A stretch of 13,372 nt of DNA, taken from the NCBI GenBank assembly GCA_027061865.1, contig JAMOVZ010000095.1:1-13372 (forward strand). The letters are read 5' to 3'. How positions within the stretch are numbered: position 1 is the stretch's first letter; each line of letters begins with the position of its first letter. This document shows positions 1-7,371 of the stretch, in pieces. Position numbers and translations under genes: made by a program. The notes under the pieces were generated by a model. It was given only the letters and a program-made list of their open reading frames with translations, searched no databases and had not been told where the DNA came from. Source of the DNA: Desulfobacterales bacterium. GTDB lineage: Bacteria > Desulfobacterota > DSM-4660 > Desulfatiglandales > Desulfatiglandaceae.

Positions 1-171
1 GCCATCTACAAAAAAGAAAAATGAATGGATAAAAAGGCAAGCTCTATTGTTTATGAAATAGGTTGACATTCAAAACGGATCAGGACCAAATTTAACCTTT
101 GGAGGCGTGGATGACATGACTGCGCAAGCCGAGGGACGCTTTCAAGTATAGATAATGAGGAGGGCGTGTCA

Positions 172-966
172 ATGGAAGAACCAGTCTTGATGGAAAGGCG
201 GGAAGGGATAGCAGTAGTAACCCTTAACAGGGAAAGGGCGTATAATTCATTTGATGGCCCTATGGTCAAGATGCTTGCCCAAGTGCTTTCAGATCTGGCC
301 GTAGATCCAGGTGTCACAGGTGTGGTAATTACTGGTAAAGGGAAGGCATTTTGCGCTGGTGGAGACTTGAAATGGCTTGCCTCGTATAAATCTGATTTTG
401 GAGCAGCCTTCCATGAGCTAGCCTCCTTTTATCACCTTGCCATTATAGAGATAAAACGCATGGCTAAGCCCGTCATAGCCGCCATAAATGGGTTTGCTGC
501 CGGCGGCGGATTTTCCCTTGCCCTTGCCTGTGATTTTAGGGTCATGGCAGAGTCAGCGGTCATGAAGCAAGCCTACACCTCAAATGGCCTTAGCATCGAT
601 GGGGGTGGGACCTTCTCGCTCCCCCGCCTGGTGGGGCTTGCCCGGGCCATGGAAATCGCTGTATTTGACGGTCCCATTGAAGCTCCAAAGGCCCTTGATT
701 GGGGTTTAGTAACAAAGGTGGCAGATGATGGCACTGTGTTGGATGAGGCCGTGGAAATGGCCGGAGGAATTGCTCAAAAGTCCCTGGTCTCTTTTAAAGC
801 CACAAAGACCCTCCTTAACAACTCCTTTGACACAACCCTGGAGAAGCAACTGGAAGAAGAGCGAAAATGGCTTTCGCTCTGTGCCTCACACCCTGAAGGC
901 CGAGAGGGGGTAAAGGCGTTTCTGGAAAAAAGAGCTCCTGATTTCCCGGCCAGCCGTTCCAAGTAA
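172..966 (+). CDS. Enoyl-CoA hydratase/isomerase (crotonase) family protein
   Basis: This is a crotonase-fold enzyme of 264 residues, a usual length for the family, acting on a CoA thioester in the cytoplasm. Residues 58-67 (GKAFCAGGDL) and 107-113 (NGFAAGG) are the two oxyanion-hole segments. The active-site loop reads SIDGGGTFSLPRLVG at 141-155. By hand alignment the first catalytic Glu of classical hydratases is Tyr135, and the second acidic position is Asp143. An Asp in that place is typical of PaaG-type isomerases, so isomerisation may be the real reaction; this is inference. GGAGG at 159-163 lies 8 bases before ATG 172, which I prefer to GTG 166, only 2 bases from the same site. A GntR-type regulator gene follows 113 bp downstream. 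The substrate cannot be named from sequence. Confidence 0.9.
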   Translation: MEEPVLMERREGIAVVTLNRERAYNSFDGPMVKMLAQVLSDLAVDPGVTGVVITGKGKAFCAGGDLKWLASYKSDFGAAFHELASFYHLAIIEIKRMAKPVIAAINGFAAGGGFSLALACDFRVMAESAVMKQAYTSNGLSIDGGGTFSLPRLVGLARAMEIAVFDGPIEAPKALDWGLVTKVADDGTVLDEAVEMAGGIAQKSLVSFKATKTLLNNSFDTTLEKQLEEERKWLSLCASHPEGREGVKAFLEKRAPDFPASRSK

Positions 967-994
967 TGCAGCCCCCTTTCCCAAATAGAATTTT

Positions 995-1066
995 TTTGCA
1001 AACGGCCATCTTTTCTTTTCAGACGGGACAGAAAATGATATTCATATATGAATCAAAGTTTGCAAA
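995..1066. promoter_or_regulatory. Palindrome cluster upstream of gntR (candidate operator)
   Basis: A perfect 14-bp palindrome, ATTCATATATGAAT, occupies 1040-1053 and ends 26 bases before the regulator's start codon. It is flanked by an inverted pair, TTTGCAAAC at 995-1003 and GTTTGCAAA at 1058-1066. GntR-family dimers bind short palindromes and often control their own genes, so autoregulation is a reasonable inference. The sites do not match the usual HutC-type GTNTANAC core. No convincing -35/-10 pair was found here. Confidence 0.4.
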
Positions 1067-1079
1067 GAAAGGGTAGCCC

Positions 1080-1823
1080 ATGATGAATGAAACTCCTGTT
1101 GCATACTATGTACAGGTTGCCGAGACCTTGAAAAGCAGAATACAGTCAAGGCAGTACAGACCGGGAGACTTGATTCCGCCCGAAAAGGAGCTGGAAAAAG
1201 AGTTCGGAGTGAGTAACATTACCATCCGCAAGGCCCTGGATCTGCTGGTGCGTGATGGATATGTGGTCCGGAAGCGGGGAGTGGGCACCAGGGTTAAGGA
1301 AAGGGTTGAGCCCAAGATCCCTCTTCAGATTACGGGGAATTTCTACGATTGGGTGGATTCTGCCACAAAGCGGGATCAAAGTCTTGAGGTGGAAGTGCTG
1401 GATATGGGAGAAGCATCTTGTCCAGCCCGAGTCGCCGAGATACTGAAAACAAGGCTGGACGAGAGCGCATGGAGGTTAAGGCGGGTGCGCAAACTGGCTG
1501 GAGAGCCTTTGTCATACTACATCAACTACGTGCCAATAAAGTGGGGAAAGCTGCTGAAAGGGGGGGATTTCACCAAAAGGACTTTCCTTGAGATATTCCA
1601 AGAGTTCACCGGTAATGTTATCAAGCGGATCGAACAAAGGGTGGAGGCAACCACTGCTGATATGGATACTTCGGCCATACTCAGTGTGTACTTTGGGGCC
1701 CCCTTGTTTTTTGTGGAAAACATATATTGCGGCCCTTCAGGTGTCCCCATAGAAGTGACCCACATGTACTTCCGCGGGGACCGGTACATATATTATAATG
1801 TTACAGAGATTGGATCAGGGTAG
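1080..1823 (+). CDS. GntR family transcriptional regulator, HutC-type (UTRA domain)
   Basis: The product is a 247-residue one-component repressor or activator. A GntR winged helix-turn-helix covers about residues 8-75: YYVQVAETLKSRI opens it, the recognition helix follows in VSNITIRKALDLL, and the wing lies in GYVVRKRGVGTRV. A UTRA ligand-binding domain covers about 95-240, with the typical RRVRKLAGEPLSYYINY segment and the closing GVPIEVTHMYFRGDRY strand pair. This two-domain layout and length are standard for the HutC subfamily, whose ligands are diverse small metabolites; the ligand here is unknown. AAAGGG at 1068-1073 serves either ATG 1080 (6-base gap) or ATG 1083 (9-base gap). The regulator sits between a crotonase-family gene and a membrane protein gene on the same strand, so either could be a target. 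The palindromes just upstream suggest self-regulation. Confidence 0.92.
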   Translation: MMNETPVAYYVQVAETLKSRIQSRQYRPGDLIPPEKELEKEFGVSNITIRKALDLLVRDGYVVRKRGVGTRVKERVEPKIPLQITGNFYDWVDSATKRDQSLEVEVLDMGEASCPARVAEILKTRLDESAWRLRRVRKLAGEPLSYYINYVPIKWGKLLKGGDFTKRTFLEIFQEFTGNVIKRIEQRVEATTADMDTSAILSVYFGAPLFFVENIYCGPSGVPIEVTHMYFRGDRYIYYNVTEIGSG

Positions 1824-1884
1824 TTCCCGTTGAGTCCTGTATTTGATTGATCATTTTTTATGTGGTTATTGAAATTGTTCGCAC

Positions 1885-4215
1885 TTGGGGATAAGGGTGA
1901 GCATCGTCATCCCGGCCATACTGATCATGGGCTTCAGTGGAACTGTGGCCCAAATCCTGCTCCTTCGCGAATTCTTAATCGCATTTTACGGCAATGAACT
2001 GTCAATAGGGATCATCCTAGCAAACTGGCTCATCCTGGAAGCCACCGGCTCTTTTATCCTAGGCAAAAGGATCGACAATGCCAAAAACAAGCTAGCACTT
2101 TATCTCCTAACAACTATCCTCTTCTCTTTCACTTTGCCTGCAACCGTATATATCATTAGAACCTGGAAAGGTATCGTGGGAATTCTTCCGGGAGAAGGGA
2201 CCGGGCTTTTCATGATATTTTTGTCCTCCTTTTGCCTGCTTATACCTGTTAGCCTTTCTCATGGGGCGCTTTTTACCTATTCATGCAAAATATTCTCCAT
2301 GTATTCAGGGGAAGATGCGGGAAGCATCGGCAAGGTATATGCCTACGAGACCTTTGGAACCATTGCTGGAGGGGTGCTCTTTACATACCTTCTTGTTGTT
2401 TATTTCAACTCGTTAGAGATAGCGATGGCCATTGCGCTGCTTAATGTGGTGGTGTGTGCGCTTCTGGCCGAGGCTGCCAGGGGAAATGGGCTCAGCGCAA
2501 AGGGGAGTATCTCATGGCTTTTGGGTTCAGCAGCCTTGTCCGCCTTTTTTGTCTTTCTAATGATCAGCTCAAAGGTGGAGACTCTACACTGGCTCTCAGT
2601 GCAGAAGCAATGGCATCCCCAAAAAATTATCCACTACGAAAACTCGGTTTACGGCAATGTCGCGGTTACCAAAGATGCGGATCAATACACCTTTTTCAGC
2701 AATGGAGTGCCCATAATAACTGCGCCAACACCAGATATAACATCAGTAGAGGAATTCGTTCATCTGCCTATGTTATTCCATGATGATCCAAAGTGGGTGA
2801 TGATCATTAGCGGTGGGGCAGGAGGGGTGATAAATGAATTGCTCAAGCACCAAGTGGAGCGGATTGACTACGTGGAGCTGGACCCATTAATCCTTGAGGT
2901 GTTAAGAAAATATCCAACCCCCCTCACCGAGGCTGAGCTTTCCAATCCTAAGGTGATAGTGCATTTTACAGATGGAAGGCTTTTTGTGAAGGAGGCCCGG
3001 GCTCAATATGATCTGATCTTTATAGGTGTTTCATCCCCGCAAGATCTTCAGACCAACCGGCTCTTTACCAAAGAATTTTTCGGCCTTGTAAGACAAAAAC
3101 TCCGCAAGACCGGGATACTTGCTCTCACCCTTCCAGGTTCTTTGACCTATCTGAGTGATGAGCTAAGGGACCTGAACGCCAGTGTCTTCAATACGTTAAA
3201 AGAAGCGTTTTCTTATGTAAGGATCATACCTGGAGATGGAACCAATATATTTATTGCCTCGGAGGGATTGGACCTGGGCAATATCACTCCTGAAAGGCTT
3301 TCTGAGAGGTTGAAACGCCGTGGCGTGAAAACTCAACTACTTTCGCCAGCCTATATCCGTTACAAGCTTCATTCCAGGTGGGCAAATTGGTTTGCGCAAT
3401 CAATAAATCAGGGGAGCAAAGAGGTCAATCGAGATTTCAGGCCCATTTCAGTCTTTTACGCTCAGTCCCTGTGGAATGCGCTTTTTTCGCCCAGGGTCCA
3501 AAAAATCTTTTCAAGGCTCGAAAAAATCAATGCCAAGCAGATCGTCCTTGCTTTGTCCGCCTTGTGCTTCATTTTGCTCTTGATTCACTCGAAGCTCATG
3601 AGCCTCGCACGCCTTAGCATCCCCATTTCCATGACAACAACGGGAGTTGCCGGTATGATATATGAGCTGGTTCTAATCTTTGGCTTCCAGTCTCTGTATG
3701 GATTTGTGTTTCACTGGATCGGGCCCTTGATTGCCGCCTTTATGGTGGGGGCGGCATTAGGAAGCATGATAATGAATTCCTTAATGGAACGGATAAAGGG
3801 GCGAGTTGATCTGTTTATAAAAATCGAGGCCGCTATGATTGGGTACAGCTTAGTGTTGCCTCTTATCTTCATTGCTATGAGCAGAGGCTTTGAGAGGCCG
3901 GGCAGTTTTTTTATCATACAGGTCGGATTTGTGCTGTTGTCCGTCCTCTCTGGACTCCTCATTGGTGCAGAATTTCCGCTTGCGAACAAGATTCAACTGG
4001 ATGCAAGCAAACAGGGTGAAGTCAAATCTCGATTCAGCAGCACGGCGGGGCTCCTTTATGGCTGTGATCTTTTGGGAGGCTGGGTAAGTGGAATCCTGGG
4101 CGCAGTGTTCCTGCTGCCGGTACTGGGACTGTTTGAGACCTGTTTTTTGGTAGGAGGCATAAAGGCGATGAGCCTAAGCCTTGCTGCTCTCTCCTCAAAT
4201 GAGCTCCAGTACTAA
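1885..4215 (+). CDS. Fused multi-spanning membrane protein with spermidine-synthase-like domain
   Basis: This 776-residue protein has three parts: an N-terminal hydrophobic block (about 1-225, roughly six or seven membrane segments), a soluble Rossmann methyltransferase-like domain (about 245-450), and a second hydrophobic block (about 555-776). The middle domain resembles spermidine synthase, with a VELDP motif (Glu331, Asp333) and FTDGR near 360. However, the signature GGGDGG is GGAGG (310-314), and the catalytic-Asp region after YDLIFI reads GVSSP (381-385), so both expected acidic residues are absent. I infer that aminopropyl transfer is unlikely and that the true reaction is unknown. Both membrane blocks carry a similar G-x-x-G start, suggesting internal duplication. 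TTG 1885 has no Shine-Dalgarno site; GTG 1897, with GGGG at 1887-1890, is an equally good start. A stop at 1870-1872 bars anything further upstream. Confidence 0.82.
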   Translation: MGIRVSIVIPAILIMGFSGTVAQILLLREFLIAFYGNELSIGIILANWLILEATGSFILGKRIDNAKNKLALYLLTTILFSFTLPATVYIIRTWKGIVGILPGEGTGLFMIFLSSFCLLIPVSLSHGALFTYSCKIFSMYSGEDAGSIGKVYAYETFGTIAGGVLFTYLLVVYFNSLEIAMAIALLNVVVCALLAEAARGNGLSAKGSISWLLGSAALSAFFVFLMISSKVETLHWLSVQKQWHPQKIIHYENSVYGNVAVTKDADQYTFFSNGVPIITAPTPDITSVEEFVHLPMLFHDDPKWVMIISGGAGGVINELLKHQVERIDYVELDPLILEVLRKYPTPLTEAELSNPKVIVHFTDGRLFVKEARAQYDLIFIGVSSPQDLQTNRLFTKEFFGLVRQKLRKTGILALTLPGSLTYLSDELRDLNASVFNTLKEAFSYVRIIPGDGTNIFIASEGLDLGNITPERLSERLKRRGVKTQLLSPAYIRYKLHSRWANWFAQSINQGSKEVNRDFRPISVFYAQSLWNALFSPRVQKIFSRLEKINAKQIVLALSALCFILLLIHSKLMSLARLSIPISMTTTGVAGMIYELVLIFGFQSLYGFVFHWIGPLIAAFMVGAALGSMIMNSLMERIKGRVDLFIKIEAAMIGYSLVLPLIFIAMSRGFERPGSFFIIQVGFVLLSVLSGLLIGAEFPLANKIQLDASKQGEVKSRFSSTAGLLYGCDLLGGWVSGILGAVFLLPVLGLFETCFLVGGIKAMSLSLAALSSNELQY

Positions 4216-4271
4216 CTCCTCTCCCTCTTATATCAAAAAGCCTGGTTCGCTAGGACGTAGGGGGCAATAAT

Positions 4272-4404
4272 AGCGAGACGGGATGTTCCCGAAGCAGCGT
4301 GTTTTGACCCGCTGCCAGGAGGAGGGTGGAGGAGCCAAAACTCGCAGTGAGTGGAGCCTAAGAGGGAGAAGCGAGCATAGCCGGAAGGAAGATGCCGTCT
4401 CGCT
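4272..4404. other. Imperfect inverted-repeat element, possible structured RNA
   Basis: The 271-bp gap between two convergent genes (4216-4486) has no gene I can support. Within it, 4272-4289 and 4387-4404 are reverse complements except at two positions. AGCGAGACGG pairs perfectly with CCGTCTCGCT, then a G-G mismatch, AT/AT, another G-G mismatch, and TTCC/GGAA. The enclosed sequence holds a GCAGCG/CGCTGC hairpin (4294-4299 with 4310-4315, 10-base loop) and a small ACTC/GAGT hairpin (4340-4352). AGCGAG recurs at 4370-4375 and could pair with the same CTCGCT, giving a competing fold. TGTTCC at 4284-4289 can also pair with GGAACA at 4410-4415. It could be a non-coding RNA, a convergent-gene 3' structure, or a degraded small repeat. 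No flanking target-site duplication is visible, and the strand is undetermined. Confidence 0.4.
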
Positions 4405-4486
4405 GGGCAGGAACACCTATCCGCTCGTCAGTTGGTTGATTGTCGTTATGAGAACTTCTGGAGTAAGTTGGCTGTGGGGGAGTGAG

Positions 4487-6532
4487 TTAATCAACCTTGT
4501 CGTAATGGCTAAAGTGCATGGTAAAGGTGCCCCGGCCCTGGGTAAGGGATCTTAAGGCAGTGGAGTAACCAAACATCTTTGAGAGCGGAACCGTTGCTGT
4601 CACCACTTGTACAGGCCCCTTTTTGGCAATGTTTTGGATCTTTCCCTGGCGGCTGTTGAGATCACTTATCACCTCGCCCATGAATTCCTCAGGAACAAGG
4701 ACTTCCACCTTCATGATGGGCTCTAAAAGCAAGGGATCACCCTTCTGGCATGCATTTTTAAAGGCCATGGATGCAGCCACCCTGAAGGCCATCTCATTGC
4801 TCAGCCCCTCCTTTATGGTCACATCCAAGAGGGCGGTTTCCACATCTATTACAGGATAGCCCATGAGAACTCCAGCTCCTTGCGCTTCAGAGACCCCTTG
4901 CATTATGGCATTTAACAGCTCTTCAGAGAGTTCAGGATTTTCACAGCGGTCCACAAAGCGGTTGCCCTCCCCCCTGGTGCGGGGCTTTATGGACAAGAGG
5001 ACCCTTGCGTAGTGCTGCTGGCCAGCAAGCTCTCTCTCGAATATTTCTTCTTGTTCCACTTCCTTCGAGATGGTTTCTCTATAGACCACCTGGGGTTTGC
5101 CCTGGTTTGTCTCAACATTGAACTCTCGCCTCACCCTTCCCACCATTATTTCCAGGTGAAGTTCACCCATTCCAGAGGTGATAATTTGGCCTGTCTCATC
5201 ATCGATCTTGTATTTAAAAGTGGGGTCTTCGTCTGAAAGCTTGCTTAGGGCATCTAGGAGGCGGTCGTGGTCCTTAATGCTTTTGGGCTCCACAGCCATG
5301 CTGATTACCGGTTCGTCGAATTGTATGGGCTCAAACAGTATGGGATGTTTTTGATCACAGAGGGTATCGCCTGTTCTAGCGGACTTGAGGCCCATCGAGG
5401 CCACGATGTCTCCGGCAGAGGCAGAATCTATCCGCTCCCGCTTGTTGGCATGCATCCTCAGCAGCCTTGCCACCTTTTCGTGGACCCCTTTCCTGGGGTT
5501 GTATACCTGCTCGCCCACCTTCACAGTGCCTGAATATATCCGGAGGTAGGTCATCTTTCTACCTTGATCCATCATGACCTTGAACACCAGGGCAGAAAAT
5601 GGCCCTTTGGGCTCGGGCGGCCTTGTTTGGATCTCCTCAGAGCCGGGCACCTGTCCAGAGACAGGGGGGATATCAAGGGGGGAGGGCAGATAGTTTACTA
5701 TTGCATCTAACAGGGGCTGAATCCCTTTGTTCCTGAGGGCAGCGCCACAGAAGACCGGCACTAGCCCCATATTGATGGTTGCCTTCCGGACTGCATTGCG
5801 GATTTCCTGGGAAGAGAACTCTTCCTCGGCCAGGTACTTCTCCATTATCTGGTCATCCCGGTCAGCCAGGGTTTCCAGAAGCAAATCGCGGTATTGGCCC
5901 GCCTCCTCAGCCATTTCCTCGGGAAGGGGGATTTCCTCAAAACGGGCGCCCAGGGTTTCGTCTTCCCACACGACGGCCTTCATCTTTACTAAGTCTATGA
6001 CTCCCTTGAACTGCTCTTCACTCCCCCATGGCAGTTGCATCACAAGGGGAGTTGCACCCAGACGCTCCTTCATCATCTCTATGACACGGTAAAAGTCCGC
6101 TCCAATGCGGTCCATCTTGTTTACAAACGCAATCTTGGGGACCTTGTAACGGTCTGCCTGGTGCCAGACCGTTTCAGATTGAGGCTCCACGCCTCCAACC
6201 GCGCAAAAGACCCCTATAGCTCCGTCCAGGACGCGCAACGATCTTTCCACTTCAATGGTGAAATCCACGTGTCCGGGAGTATCGATTATATTAATGTAGT
6301 GCCCTTTCCATTGGCAGGAGGTCACAGCGGATGTTATGGTGATGCCCCTTTCCTTTTCTTCCAGCATCCAGTCCATGGTGGCCTCGCCGTCATGGACCTC
6401 TCCCATCTTGTGGACCTTGCCCGTATAATAAAGTATGCGTTCGGTGACAGTAGTCTTGCCTGCATCTATGTGCGCAATGATCCCGATGTTGCGGGTGTTT
6501 TGGAGTCTCTGTTTAGAAGCCTGAGCCGCCAT
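4487..6532 (-). CDS. fusA: Translation elongation factor G
   Basis: EF-G is the cytoplasmic GTPase that drives tRNA-mRNA translocation and, with ribosome recycling factor, ribosome splitting. All G motifs are intact: AHIDAGKT (20-27), RGITIT (62-67), DTPGH (84-88) and NKMD (138-141). Domains II to V follow in order, including the GELHLEIMVGRV stretch of domain III and the domain V segment MKVEVLVPEEFMGEVI. At 681 residues it is complete and only slightly shorter than the usual 690-700. It is alone here, with no rpsL, rpsG or tuf beside it, so it is outside a str operon. The ending GEVHDGEATMDWM of domain I and the lone setting suggest the second EF-G paralogue known from deltaproteobacteria and spirochaetes, but I cannot confirm that. 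ATG 6532 has AAGGAAGG upstream at a rather long spacing, and a strong promoter lies at 6603-6631. Confidence 0.95.
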   Translation of the reverse strand: MAAQASKQRLQNTRNIGIIAHIDAGKTTVTERILYYTGKVHKMGEVHDGEATMDWMLEEKERGITITSAVTSCQWKGHYINIIDTPGHVDFTIEVERSLRVLDGAIGVFCAVGGVEPQSETVWHQADRYKVPKIAFVNKMDRIGADFYRVIEMMKERLGATPLVMQLPWGSEEQFKGVIDLVKMKAVVWEDETLGARFEEIPLPEEMAEEAGQYRDLLLETLADRDDQIMEKYLAEEEFSSQEIRNAVRKATINMGLVPVFCGAALRNKGIQPLLDAIVNYLPSPLDIPPVSGQVPGSEEIQTRPPEPKGPFSALVFKVMMDQGRKMTYLRIYSGTVKVGEQVYNPRKGVHEKVARLLRMHANKRERIDSASAGDIVASMGLKSARTGDTLCDQKHPILFEPIQFDEPVISMAVEPKSIKDHDRLLDALSKLSDEDPTFKYKIDDETGQIITSGMGELHLEIMVGRVRREFNVETNQGKPQVVYRETISKEVEQEEIFERELAGQQHYARVLLSIKPRTRGEGNRFVDRCENPELSEELLNAIMQGVSEAQGAGVLMGYPVIDVETALLDVTIKEGLSNEMAFRVAASMAFKNACQKGDPLLLEPIMKVEVLVPEEFMGEVISDLNSRQGKIQNIAKKGPVQVVTATVPLSKMFGYSTALRSLTQGRGTFTMHFSHYDKVD

Positions 6533-6587
6533 GGAAATGGTGTGCCTTCCTTTAATATAATATAACCAACATGACCGTTAGGTGCGT

Positions 6588-6617
6588 TTGACACGACCGC
6601 TAAATCTAAGTTATCTT
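6588..6617 (+). promoter_or_regulatory. Candidate promoter for the glycosylase-menA-mltG cluster
   Basis: On the + strand, TTGACA at 6588-6593 is followed after 18 bases by TATCTT at 6612-6617, which matches the -10 consensus at four of six positions. It would start transcripts about 45 bases before the glycosylase gene. The -10 box is weak, so this is less sure than the opposing fusA promoter. Confidence 0.35.
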
Positions 6618-6631
6618 TAGTGACCTGTCAA
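6603..6631 (-). promoter_or_regulatory. Sigma-70-like promoter for fusA
   Basis: Read on the - strand, a consensus -35 box TTGACA (6626-6631) and a -10 box TAGATT (6603-6608) are 17 bases apart. Transcription would start near 6596 and give a leader of about 64 bases before the EF-G start. The promoter overlaps an oppositely facing candidate promoter. Confidence 0.6.
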
Positions 6632-6668
6632 GGCTGGCGGCAGATTGGAAATCCTGGAGATCAAAGTT

Positions 6669-7349
6669 ATGGGTGGGGGTTACAGTGAAAAGCTCATGGA
6701 AATGTACCAAGCCCTTTTTAAGCGCTTTGGCCCCCAGCACTGGTGGCCCGCAGATGACCCCTTTGAGGTCATGGTGGGTGCGGTGCTTACCCAAAACACC
6801 AATTGGGCCAATGTGGAAAGGGCTATTCAGAATCTGAAACAAAGCGGTGTCCTGGACATAGAAAGGCTCCACCAGATGGATACCAAAGAGTTGTCCCTAC
6901 TCATCAAGCCTGCTGGCTATTACAATATCAAGGCAAAAAGGCTCAAGAATTTCATAGAATTCCTGGTAGGGCGGTATGGTGGAGACCTGGAGGCCTTTTT
7001 TGCCCAGGAGACAAGCTTGTTGCGCGAGGGACTGCTTTCAGTAAAAGGAATTGGAAGGGAGACTGCTGACAGCATCCTTCTTTACGCAGCCAGACGGCCT
7101 GTGTTTGTGGTTGATGCGTACACCTACAGAATCCTGTTTCGCCACGGAATGGTGGAAGAGCACATCTCTTATGATGAGATGCAAGCTCTTTTTATGGACA
7201 ATCTGGAGCCTGACGAGGCCCTGTTTAACGAATTTCACGCCCTGATCGTTCAAGCGGGCAAGACATATTGCCGACCAAAACCTAAGTGTGAGGGGTGTCC
7301 TTTGGAGCACTGGGAATCAGAAATGGGTCTCAATATATATACCGAATGA
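6669..7349 (+). CDS. Endonuclease III-related DNA glycosylase (MagIII / COG2231-like)
   Basis: This is a 226-residue HhH-GPD superfamily base-excision repair protein. The helix-hairpin-helix is LLSVKGIGRETADSILLYA (122-140) and the essential Asp is Asp149 in FVVDAY. Where endonuclease III has its catalytic Lys (GRKTA), this protein has Glu131 (GRETA). It should therefore be a monofunctional glycosylase without lyase action, like 3-methyladenine glycosylase MagIII; the exact damaged base is inference. At the C-terminus Cys201, Cys207 and Cys210 look like an iron-sulfur loop, but the expected fourth Cys position is Glu216, so cluster binding is doubtful. GGAGA at 6656-6660 lies 8 bases before ATG 6669, making it better than the in-frame TTG at 6645. 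It heads a same-strand cluster, with menA 22 bp downstream. Confidence 0.88.
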   Translation: MGGGYSEKLMEMYQALFKRFGPQHWWPADDPFEVMVGAVLTQNTNWANVERAIQNLKQSGVLDIERLHQMDTKELSLLIKPAGYYNIKAKRLKNFIEFLVGRYGGDLEAFFAQETSLLREGLLSVKGIGRETADSILLYAARRPVFVVDAYTYRILFRHGMVEEHISYDEMQALFMDNLEPDEALFNEFHALIVQAGKTYCRPKPKCEGCPLEHWESEMGLNIYTE

Positions 7350-7371
7350 CTTCTCTTGCAGAGGAGGGACG

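Noticed and set aside
63..92. TTGACA at 63-68 as a promoter for the crotonase-family gene
   Set aside because: The -35 box is perfect, but the best -10 (CAAATT, 18 bases away) matches only three of six positions.
107..151. Small open frame after GGAGG at 101-105 (GTG 107 or ATG 116)
   Set aside because: It has at most 14 codons and no recognisable attenuator or leader-peptide pattern, so a real peptide cannot be supported.
4381..4397. CCGGAAGGAAG followed by GCC, resembling helix 8 of SRP RNA
   Set aside because: The flanks do not give the conserved symmetric and asymmetric loop bases (CAGG opposite AGCA), and there is no GTTTACCA-like segment. The likeness is a short GGAA-loop coincidence.
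4433..4495. GGTTGATT / AATCAACC inverted repeat at the fusA 3' end
   Set aside because: It is 8 bp with a 47-base spacer, half of it is within EF-G codons, and no T tract follows. This is close to chance level.
4283..4555. 90-codon open frame on the + strand in the fusA-side gap
   Set aside because: It crosses the inverted-repeat element, runs into the fusA 3' end, has low-complexity charged content, and lacks a Shine-Dalgarno site.
6035..6565. 176-codon open frame on the + strand
   Set aside because: It is antisense to the conserved G domain of EF-G, with no domain of its own and no plausible ribosome site.
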